Origin: an uncultured Anaerovibrio sp.
GTDB lineage: Bacteria > Bacillota > Negativicutes > Selenomonadales > Selenomonadaceae
Length of the DNA stretch: 46,262 nt
Assembly (NCBI RefSeq): GCF_947302755.1
Contig: NZ_CAMYWM010000006.1
Span: forward strand, 1-46,262
Direction of reading: 5' to 3'
This document shows positions 38,728-46,262 of the stretch, in pieces. The notes under the pieces are model-generated. The model did not search any database. It was not told the origin of the DNA and was given only the letters and a program-made list of their open reading frames with translations. Position 1 is the first letter of the stretch. Each line of letters starts with the position of its first letter. A program made the translations under genes and the position numbers.

Positions 38728-38778
38728 AAAAGAGCTGTGCTGAAACGAATAATCGTTTTAGTATAGCTCTTATTTTTT
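38728..38778 (+). terminator. Rho-independent terminator after serC
   Basis: AAAAGAGCTGTGCTGAAACGA ATAA TCGTTTTAGTATAGCTCTT ATTTTTT. Confidence 0.85.
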
Positions 38779-38793
38779 GCCTTAATACATTAT

Positions 38794-40470
38794 TTATTTT
38801 GCCGGGCTGATTTTTACTTCAAACAATCTGTTCCACGGACAGGTTACCTTCATTTTCTCGATAAAATCCCTTTTCCCCGCCGGCAGATTGTCATTGGCGA
38901 AGGTATGCATCAGGGAGGTGGCCCGTCGTTCCACATCAGTCTTATCCTTGCCCAGCTCCGAATATACACCGGCCTCCTTGAACCAGGACAGCTGACGGGT
39001 AACCATCTGGCGGATATTGGCCTGATACAGCCAATCATCCATGTAGCGGATGGTAATGAGCTCCTCCCTGTCCTGCTTCTTCATCTCCTTGGCCAGTACC
39101 CCCTGGGCCAAAGCAAAGCCTATGCTGTTGGTTGGGGTATTCCAGCCGGAATAGGATTGCAGCTTATACAGCATATCTCGGTTTCTGAGCTCCTCCATCA
39201 GGGAATTGTCCGAGCCGTTAACAAAGGAAATATCCGCTACCCCCACCGGCTCGCCCCGATTAATGGCCCGCTCCATATATGTCACAAAGGTCTTGACATC
39301 AGGTCTGATTTTTTTGTCATTACTGTACCAGTTGGCCCCCAGGTTGGCTCCTGTAGGATTGGTATTAATCATCAGCAGCAAATCCACATTGGTGGTCTTA
39401 TCCACATACTGCCCTCCCAGAAGCTTCACATGGGACCGCACCGTGGCGTCCACCGATTCATCGGAATAGGCCGGTATCAAATATCTGCCGCTGCCCCAAT
39501 TGTAATCGGCTGTCACCACCGGCTGCCGGTGCTCGATTTCATTAACAGCTCTGGTCAACAGCAACAGCCCCATTTCATCAATGCCGGCAATATTCTGAAC
39601 CCGGTCAGCCTGCTTCTTTTGGGAATAATCCCTGAGATGACGGGCCTCCATATGGGTCTGGGACCAGGCCGCATTATCGTCCCGGCCCAGAACCAGGCAC
39701 TCAAATTTATCCTTGGCGGCCAAATCAACCAGGCCCTCATTTACCCGATAATTTTTTCCCCGTCGGGTATTCCAGTCCCGGATATAGGCGGCAGGAACCA
39801 GCTCCGTCAGGAAATCCAGCTCCTTTTCCTCCCGTGGGGTAAGGCCCTTGGCATCCTTCTTGTCATTAAGGGCCGTATAGCGGAAAATATCATAGCCATA
39901 GGCCTTATAATAGTCCGGCTCCTGGCTGCCGGAATTTTCCCCGGAGGTCGGGGTACGCATGATAGAGGAAAACACATACAGCTTGGCATCATCATGACGA
40001 TATTTATAATCGTTGAAATTGGCCACCCGTTCCCGAAGCTGCCGCTCCGTGAGGGTATGCTTCCGGGAGCTCACCAGGCTGCCGTATATCATACTGTCGG
40101 CAGAGATAACTATGGCCTTTATATCCGGGTCCAGGCCCCAGACCTTGCCGCCAGTATTAAACCGCTTTTTTTCCAGCTTGCTGGGCTCCCTCTTTATGGT
40201 CGTATTTTTTTCCAGCCACATCCAAAGCTGCTCCGGTTTTCCCATATTGTCCTTGGTTCCCAGCAGCTCATCAGGGGGAACTATCACCTCGTAGCCCAGC
40301 TTCCTGATGGTTTCTGCCGACATCTCATCAGATACCGGACGATTGTCGTGGGGAATAAAGACGATTTTCCCCTTTGACGGATTATCATTTATCTTTTTCT
40401 TGGCGGCCATAGTGTCCGTTGCCACGAACAGGCACATAAGGCACGCAATCAACACAAATAGCTTTTTCAT
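38794..40470 (-). CDS. DUF4127 family secreted protein
   Basis: KIVFIPHDNRPVSDEMSAETIRKLGYEVIVPPDELLG; signal peptide. Confidence 0.85.
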   Translation of the reverse strand: MKKLFVLIACLMCLFVATDTMAAKKKINDNPSKGKIVFIPHDNRPVSDEMSAETIRKLGYEVIVPPDELLGTKDNMGKPEQLWMWLEKNTTIKREPSKLEKKRFNTGGKVWGLDPDIKAIVISADSMIYGSLVSSRKHTLTERQLRERVANFNDYKYRHDDAKLYVFSSIMRTPTSGENSGSQEPDYYKAYGYDIFRYTALNDKKDAKGLTPREEKELDFLTELVPAAYIRDWNTRRGKNYRVNEGLVDLAAKDKFECLVLGRDDNAAWSQTHMEARHLRDYSQKKQADRVQNIAGIDEMGLLLLTRAVNEIEHRQPVVTADYNWGSGRYLIPAYSDESVDATVRSHVKLLGGQYVDKTTNVDLLLMINTNPTGANLGANWYSNDKKIRPDVKTFVTYMERAINRGEPVGVADISFVNGSDNSLMEELRNRDMLYKLQSYSGWNTPTNSIGFALAQGVLAKEMKKQDREELITIRYMDDWLYQANIRQMVTRQLSWFKEAGVYSELGKDKTDVERRATSLMHTFANDNLPAGKRDFIEKMKVTCPWNRLFEVKISPAK

Positions 40471-40498
40471 ATTCTCTCTTTAACCAACCCAACTACAA

Positions 40499-41170
40499 TC
40501 AACGTAACACATTCAACGCCATTTCCTTTATTTCCTCAGGTACCTCCACCCGTGTATTCACGGTAATATACCCCTCATGGGGAGTGGCGGATTCCACATC
40601 GAACAAATCCAGCAGGCGGTGCCCCTTAAGCTCGGTGGTGGCAAGCTCGGTGGTTTCCAGCACCGGCTTTAAATCCACCCTCACCCGATTGCCATGGATG
40701 GTGGTGGGAATATCCTCCACCTCAATCCGTCCAAAAATATTTTGGACCATGGACAGGGACATTCTGGAAAAAAACCAGGAGGCCAGGCCGTGATCCTTGA
40801 GGGCCCGTTCCTTCACCTTAAAGGTTATATGGGAGTCCTCCCTGCTATGTATCATTTCCTCAATAGTGCCGGAAAGCTCAATACGGCCTACACTTTTGGT
40901 ATCAGCCTCTATATCCACCTTGCCGGTTTCATGGGAAGTAATCCGGGCACTCCTGATGTTATAATCCCCCTGCTCTATGCGGTGGGCTAATGCATCATTA
41001 ATGACCGAATCCGGCACAGAGATACTTCCATTCATAATTTCCATCAGTGATTGATGGCTCCAGGTATGCTGAATAACCCGTATTACGGGACCATAATCCT
41101 CAATTACCTCCGATACCTGCATCCAATCAATATTTGACACAGCCTCTATAATAGCTGCCGGCATATCCAT
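40499..41170 (-). CDS. Uncharacterised protein
   Basis: 223-aa ORF, coding-like composition, beta-rich, consistent spacing with neighbours. Confidence 0.7.
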   Translation of the reverse strand: MDMPAAIIEAVSNIDWMQVSEVIEDYGPVIRVIQHTWSHQSLMEIMNGSISVPDSVINDALAHRIEQGDYNIRSARITSHETGKVDIEADTKSVGRIELSGTIEEMIHSREDSHITFKVKERALKDHGLASWFFSRMSLSMVQNIFGRIEVEDIPTTIHGNRVRVDLKPVLETTELATTELKGHRLLDLFDVESATPHEGYITVNTRVEVPEEIKEMALNVLR

Positions 41171-41185
41171 TATCGGTCATCCCTT

Positions 41186-41914
41186 TTACTTTTTCCGTTT
41201 CACAGCCTGTTCGGCAGCCTTGGTGGCTTCAGCCTCATCAGACCGTATAGTCTGCCACAGCCTTCGGGCATCGTTGTACAGCTTCTCGTTATTCATCTTC
41301 AATTTCTTATCATTGATAAGCATGCCCAAATACTGGGTGCAACGCTCCCGTTCCCCAAGGCGGTTATACAGGGTAGCAATGAGATAGGTAACCGCGTTGT
41401 CAGACAAATTATCCACCGGATATCGCTCTGTCATAAGGGACCGATCGAAAAGAGCCACTGCCTTTTTGGTCCATTCCCTCTCCTGCTCCGCCAGACCCAC
41501 TGTCCGGAAGACCCAGGCCATATGCAGCGACAGGCTGGCCAATCTCGAAGGCGGGGCACTAATCGCCTCTGCACAATATATAGCCAGCTGAAATGACGCT
41601 ATTGCCTCAGGCAGCCCCCGTTCCGGGGTAAACAGGAAACGCGCCCGCCTGTCATGGAGAAACTTGGCCATAATTTCCTGCTCCCGGCCAGACAGCGGAC
41701 TTAAAAAATGCTTTTCGTCTGCGGCATAGCCACAATGCTCACAGGCCCATATGGTGTAAAAGTACGGATTAAAATCCCGGTAATGAGTGCAATAATCATC
41801 ATCGGTACGGGAAATCATCAGCCGTGACTTAACCTTGACAACCCTGGTATTTTTGCCGCAAACTGGACATTTTTTCTCCACCACAAAGGTAAATTCATTT
41901 GACATATTCATCAT
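41186..41914 (-). CDS. DUF2225 family protein
   Basis: KKCPVCGKNTRVVKVKSRL and CEHCGYAADEKHF zinc-ribbon-like motifs followed by TPR-like helices. Confidence 0.82.
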   Translation of the reverse strand: MMNMSNEFTFVVEKKCPVCGKNTRVVKVKSRLMISRTDDDYCTHYRDFNPYFYTIWACEHCGYAADEKHFLSPLSGREQEIMAKFLHDRRARFLFTPERGLPEAIASFQLAIYCAEAISAPPSRLASLSLHMAWVFRTVGLAEQEREWTKKAVALFDRSLMTERYPVDNLSDNAVTYLIATLYNRLGERERCTQYLGMLINDKKLKMNNEKLYNDARRLWQTIRSDEAEATKAAEQAVKRKK

Positions 41915-41944
41915 CCCTCATTTGGTCAGTTGTAAAATGAAGAC

Positions 41945-42652
41945 TCAGTCATCATCATCTTCTTTTGCCCTTTTCTTATCCTTCTTTGCCTTTTCCTGGG
42001 CCTCCAGGGCAGCCTTAACCCTGGCTGCATCAGCTTCACTCAGTTCCTCATTGTCACGCGAATCATATTCCTTGTTTTGAAGCCGGTATTCATCCTGCTC
42101 CAGCTGCATTTGGGCCAGAAGCTCATCACTAATGGTCCCATTGCTTCTGAGAGCCAGCTTTACCCGGTTGCGCAGTGCGTAATCAATGATTCGGCTATAG
42201 AATTTGTAATCAAAGGACTTCTCTGATAGATTTGCTATTTCAATGCTTTGATCAGGCTTATTAACTGCCAAGGTGCTCCAGGTGGAATCAAGATAATCCT
42301 GTTCCTGGAAATAAACTGTTTTATCCTTGGTGTTTATTACATAGTATTCAGCAGCACCGACCAAATTGTCAAATCCCTCCACAGAATTGCCATTCCAACG
42401 ACGCTTGGTGAATACATCGTGAATCATCAGGTCATCATAAACCTTTAATACAGGTACAATAACCATATCATAATCAAATTGGTCCTCGTCATTTTTGCCA
42501 TAGCTGATTTGCTGCACATTAAAGAAATAATCGCACCGGGATGATGACTGAACCCATTTAAATATTGTCTCATCAACCTGTGGGGCAGCACCAGCCATCG
42601 TTGTCCACACAGTACACAGCATGGTAAGTAAACAAATAACATATTTTCTCAT
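41945..42652 (-). CDS. Secreted uncharacterised protein
   Basis: MRKYVICLLTMLCTVWTTMAGAAP signal peptide; acidic/basic C-terminal tail. Confidence 0.75.
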   Translation of the reverse strand: MRKYVICLLTMLCTVWTTMAGAAPQVDETIFKWVQSSSRCDYFFNVQQISYGKNDEDQFDYDMVIVPVLKVYDDLMIHDVFTKRRWNGNSVEGFDNLVGAAEYYVINTKDKTVYFQEQDYLDSTWSTLAVNKPDQSIEIANLSEKSFDYKFYSRIIDYALRNRVKLALRSNGTISDELLAQMQLEQDEYRLQNKEYDSRDNEELSEADAARVKAALEAQEKAKKDKKRAKEDDDD

Positions 42653-42732
42653 ATAACAAAACGCCTCCATAATATCCATCTTCAAAGCTTTACTCTAATC
42701 TATAAAAATGAAAAACTTATGAAAATCACCTG

Positions 42733-43674
42733 TCATACCCGATCATCAGATGGAGTAAGGGTATCCAATTCATAGGGCGTTTCCTGATATACATAATAGT
42801 TCAGCCAGTTGGCAAAAAGCAAATTGGCCACAGAGCGCCATCTTACGATTGGTGTCCTGGTAGGATCATCATTGGGATAATAATTTATCGGAACATTAAC
42901 ATTGGGTATACCGGCCGCCATATCCCGGTCATATTCGGCTTTTAGGGATAAGGGGTCATATTCCGCATGACCAGTAATAAAAAACTGACGCTTATCAAGA
43001 TTGGCTATGGCATAAACTCCGGCCTCCCCGTCGGATTCGGCCATAATGGTCAATTCCGGAATTTTTTCAATATCTGCCTTGCGCACCTCCGTATGACGGG
43101 AATGGGGTACATAAAACTCATCATCAAAGCCGCGGAACAGCCGCTCGTTCTCCACGCATAGGTGATGCTTATACACGCCGAAAATCTTTGGCGTCACATC
43201 ATGCTTATTAATTCCATAATGATAGTACAAGCCGGCCTGGGCCCCCCAGCATATGTGGAAGGTGGAATAGGCGTGGGATTTGCTCCACTCCATGATTTCC
43301 TCCACCTCCTCCCAATAGGCTACCTCCTCAAAGGGCATCTGCTCCACCGGGGCCCCGGTAATAATGAAGCCATCATATTTTTTATGACGAACCTCAGCAA
43401 AGGTACCGTAGAACTCCGTCAAATAATCTGCCGCGGTATGGGTGGGCACATAGGATTCTGTATATATAAAATCCACCTCCACCTGAAGGGGGGTGTTACC
43501 CAACAGGCGCAGCAGCTGGGTTTCCGTCACCTGCTTTATGGGCATCAGATTTAAAATCAACAGCTTAAGGGGACGGATATCCTGGCTATAGGCCCGATCA
43601 GAATCCATCACAAATATATTCTCGCCCTCCAGTATTTTGGTGGCCGGAAGGTTATTAGGTATCTTTATTGGCAC
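42733..43674 (-). CDS. metA: Homoserine O-acyltransferase (MetA family)
   Basis: [83 protein letters not shown]. Confidence 0.96.
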   Translation of the reverse strand: MPIKIPNNLPATKILEGENIFVMDSDRAYSQDIRPLKLLILNLMPIKQVTETQLLRLLGNTPLQVEVDFIYTESYVPTHTAADYLTEFYGTFAEVRHKKYDGFIITGAPVEQMPFEEVAYWEEVEEIMEWSKSHAYSTFHICWGAQAGLYYHYGINKHDVTPKIFGVYKHHLCVENERLFRGFDDEFYVPHSRHTEVRKADIEKIPELTIMAESDGEAGVYAIANLDKRQFFITGHAEYDPLSLKAEYDRDMAAGIPNVNVPINYYPNDDPTRTPIVRWRSVANLLFANWLNYYVYQETPYELDTLTPSDDRV

Positions 43675-43706
43675 AAAATCACCTCAAAAACATATATAAG
43701 AACCGG

Positions 43707-44588
43707 TTATTCATTGTCCAGACTGTAGCGCTTCAGCCACCTTTCATGGCTGCCCTCATACCCTGCAAGGACCTTCAGTGCTTTCTCGCTGTTGGTGCCC
43801 TTTTCAATGGCATGATACATACCATCAGTGGTATTGGTAATATCCTTCCAGCCATTACCCGGCGTCCACTGCATAATCCGTACAACCTTTTCCGTATACA
43901 TCGATATATTTAACGCCTTCTTCTGAAAAAAAATATTTCCTACCTCACCAGCGGCATTTTTCTTTTCCTGCCATTCCCAGAAAATCAAGTTCTGGCTCTT
44001 TAACCGCATGGTGGAGGTATCCGCCATGGAGGAAATTAGTCCCCCATCACCGGCATTTTCCTGCCACAGGGCAAGCCAGCGGTCTTCCGCCCGTATCCGG
44101 GCAGTTTCCCCCTGATTGAAAACGCTGTCCACAATAAAGCCGTAAAAATCCTCATCAAATTCCTGGGAATTCATTTCCTTGGGGCGTATCGGGCTGGATA
44201 CCTTTTCCCACAGCTTATGGTCATCCTTATTGTAGAATGACTCCCGAATATATGCCAGGGTACGATTTTGCGGATTAATCTCCACCTCAGCCAGGCTGTA
44301 GGCCAACTGACCAGCCTTAATATCAGTAATGCCGTAATTATCCAGAGTCTCCTGGGCTCCGGCCGGACTATAGGTGGTCTTGGTCCAGGCACTTATCTGT
44401 ACAGCAACATTATCAAAGGACCGAAGGACCTGCACCTTCTCCGGCGCGAAAAATTTACTATATTTTGCATCGGAGGAAATCCAGTACCACTCAGCACTAT
44501 TATTGGCTGCATAAGAAACACCAAGCATTATTACAAGGCTGCACACAAACACAACAGTTACTGTCAGTCGACGTATCACATATATCAC
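43707..44588 (-). CDS. Secreted uncharacterised protein
   Basis: Signal peptide LTVTVVFVCSLVIMLGVSYAA; EWYWISSDAKYSKFF. Confidence 0.75.
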   Translation of the reverse strand: MIYVIRRLTVTVVFVCSLVIMLGVSYAANNSAEWYWISSDAKYSKFFAPEKVQVLRSFDNVAVQISAWTKTTYSPAGAQETLDNYGITDIKAGQLAYSLAEVEINPQNRTLAYIRESFYNKDDHKLWEKVSSPIRPKEMNSQEFDEDFYGFIVDSVFNQGETARIRAEDRWLALWQENAGDGGLISSMADTSTMRLKSQNLIFWEWQEKKNAAGEVGNIFFQKKALNISMYTEKVVRIMQWTPGNGWKDITNTTDGMYHAIEKGTNSEKALKVLAGYEGSHERWLKRYSLDNE

Positions 44589-44735
44589 TCCTTTAAGCTC
44601 TTATACAGAAAAACATACAATCCAGCAATTTACATTTTACCATAAAATACTCTTTTTTTACAGAAAAGCCTGTTGACCTTGTGGGATATTCCCGGATATG
44701 ATAAACTTCTTTTCAGTAATATAGGGGGTATAGCC

Positions 44736-45299
44736 ATGAATTATACAAATTTTCAGGTGGGAGAAAAATTTCCGCTGCCTATCCATAATCAGGGGGACGG
44801 GGGCCTGTTTCAAATTGATGCCAACGGTGCCATGTTCATCCTGCAGCTAAGCCATACGGATGTGATTGCCACCGAGGCCTTCCGCACCGGGGCCATGGAG
44901 CTGGGACTTTTTGAAGATGAGGGCATTGTATTCTTCCTCTACAAAATTGACGGCATCTTTAAAGAGGGCTGGGGGGATTCCCCTCTGGGCATTCATCTGC
45001 TGCCACCGGGCATGAAGCCGTGCATCGCCGATTTGGATGAGTCGGTTATGCACCTTTATCTGGTGGATACCAGCCTGCAAATTCTCCTGGCCCAGCGTAC
45101 CATAACCCTGGACCAGCCCTTCCATGAAATACTCCGGAAAAAGGTGCAGGAGCAGCTGGAAAGCTCTATTTCTCCAGGTGCCTTTGTTGCCGCCCTCCAG
45201 CGGGTATGGAAAAAATACAGCTCCAAGGATATGAGCCACAAGGCGCTTATAAAGCAGACTGTGGAGCTAAATATCCCCGCCCCGCCAGTTTTGAACTAA
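44736..45299 (+). CDS. Uncharacterised protein
   Basis: ATG at 44736 preceded by aggggg; 187-aa ORF with coding-like composition; followed by terminator. Confidence 0.75.
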   Translation: MNYTNFQVGEKFPLPIHNQGDGGLFQIDANGAMFILQLSHTDVIATEAFRTGAMELGLFEDEGIVFFLYKIDGIFKEGWGDSPLGIHLLPPGMKPCIADLDESVMHLYLVDTSLQILLAQRTITLDQPFHEILRKKVQEQLESSISPGAFVAALQRVWKKYSSKDMSHKALIKQTVELNIPAPPVLN

Positions 45300-45353
45300 A
45301 TATTGGATTTAAGCAAAAATATGAATTTAGGCCCAAAACGCTTAAACAAAACA

Positions 45354-45412
45354 CAAAAAGCTGCTGCACAAGGAAGCCATATGCTATCCAGGTGCAACAG
45401 CTTTTAATTTTA
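45354..45412 (+). terminator. Rho-independent terminator
   Basis: AAAAAGCTGCTGCAC ... GTGCAACAGCTTTTAATTTT. Confidence 0.7.
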
Positions 45413-45492
45413 GTAGCGAAGTAATGTTTTAATCCAAAGGTCCTGTTTATTGACCCATTTTTATGTTATATGTTGTCTTCTACTTATTTATT

Positions 45493-45822
45493 CTACATGC
45501 CGCCTAAAATACTATCCTGATTACTTTTTCCATAAACAAATCTCAATACAACTATTTTCTTATAAACATCATCAACGATGTAATAAGCAATGTAGTTTTT
45601 TACCAAAAAATAACGCACATCATCACGTTTCAGAAACTCATTTTCTACAACCTTCCCAGCTCTAGGTTCCAGACAAAATTTGTCAATCTGATCGATAAAC
45701 TCATCTGCTAAAGCTTTAGCCGCAACAACATTTCCCAAGTTAATTGAAATATAAAAAAGTACGTTATCAATGTCTGATTCGGCAGTGCCAGTCAATACAT
45801 AATCATACTTTTCAGATGCCAT
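45493..45822 (-). CDS. RelE/ParE-family toxin
   Basis: YDYVLTGTAESDIDNVLFYISINLGN...VRYFLVKNYIAYYIVDDVYKKIVVLRFVYG. Confidence 0.85.
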   Translation of the reverse strand: MASEKYDYVLTGTAESDIDNVLFYISINLGNVVAAKALADEFIDQIDKFCLEPRAGKVVENEFLKRDDVRYFLVKNYIAYYIVDDVYKKIVVLRFVYGKSNQDSILGGM

Positions 45823-46069
45823 ATTTATCCCTCATCTTTTTAAGAGATTTTTTACCATCTACGACACGCCCTGCTTCATAATCAGCTATACCCTCATTTA
45901 TCATACGTGCCTCATCTATTTTGCCAACTAAACGCTCATAATACTCAATATCCATTACTACCAACCGACCATAACCATTCTTAGTAACAAACACAGGCTC
46001 ATTTGACTCGGCACATCTTCGCTCTATCTCTACAGTGTTTTTTAAATCTCTCATTGGAACTATCTGCAT
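45812..46069 (-). CDS. Phd/YefM-family antitoxin
   Basis: IVPMRDLKNTVEIERRCAESNEPVFVTKNGYGRLVVMDIEYYE; overlaps toxin start. Confidence 0.88.
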   Translation of the reverse strand: MQIVPMRDLKNTVEIERRCAESNEPVFVTKNGYGRLVVMDIEYYERLVGKIDEARMINEGIADYEAGRVVDGKKSLKKMRDKYGI

Positions 46070-46262
46070 AATTTCACCCCCAACGCAATATAGCCATATT
46101 TATATATAAATTATATCCAAAATTTAGCCACACCACAATGATTTATAACGCCATTGTTCAAATTTTTCTTCTTTAGAAGAAAAATCTTCCAATTAGCGTT
46201 TCCCTAAAGGACTAGCTTCGCGTCGCAACGAGGCGGTCAGTGTCAGCTACTCAGCTTCGACT

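Noticed and set aside
38905-40377. 490-aa plus-strand ORF
   Set aside because: Antisense to the DUF4127 gene; composition (I/G/H-rich) typical of a mirror frame; no independent RBS or homology signal seen
43675-43706. SAM riboswitch upstream of metA
   Set aside because: The intergenic gap is only about 30 nt, too short for a SAM riboswitch
46162-46185. ATTTTTCTTC-TTTA-GAAGAAAAAT palindrome near the right edge
   Set aside because: Probably a simple terminator-like hairpin close to the window end; its associated gene lies outside the window
1-46262. CRISPR array, transposase, integrase or phage genes
   Set aside because: No regularly spaced direct repeats, transposase or integrase motifs seen on either strand

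Overview
The window is 46.3 kb of bacterial chromosome, most likely from a diderm Firmicute (Negativicutes/Selenomonadales-like). That placement is an inference: Bacillus-type gene order occurs next to outer-membrane proteins, one with an SLH-like N-terminus. Contents from left to right: (i) a tRNA cluster (Gly-Gly-Ile2/Met-Arg-Tyr) on the minus strand; (ii) a plus-strand operon of a CheB-like methylesterase with a degenerate receiver and two tandem paralogous proteins fusing an APC-type permease to a histidine-kinase-like region; (iii) an MCP and a BvgS-type hybrid kinase; (iv) a minus-strand operon of about 9.5 kb (12.2-21.7 kb) that looks like a synthase-dependent exopolysaccharide system (SLH-like/beta-barrel OM protein, three NodB-deacetylase-like proteins, PilZ-GT2 synthase, GH18-like lipoprotein); (v) tRNA-Thr, an orphan protein and an amino-acid permease that seems to lack one transmembrane segment; (vi) a cluster of DnaA-box-like 9-mers with no dnaA nearby; (vii) an EAL protein; (viii) a conserved oriC-proximal-type block yabE-tatD-metG-rsmI-trmN6-ricT-holB-yaaR; (ix) divergent serA/serC, a DUF4127 protein, a DUF2225 protein, metA flanked by two secreted proteins, and a ParE/Phd-like toxin-antitoxin pair. 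The best candidates for undescribed biology are the permease-kinase fusion operon, the exopolysaccharide locus rich in pseudo-deacetylases, and the orphan DnaA-box cluster. All calls come from reading the sequence; no database search was run.
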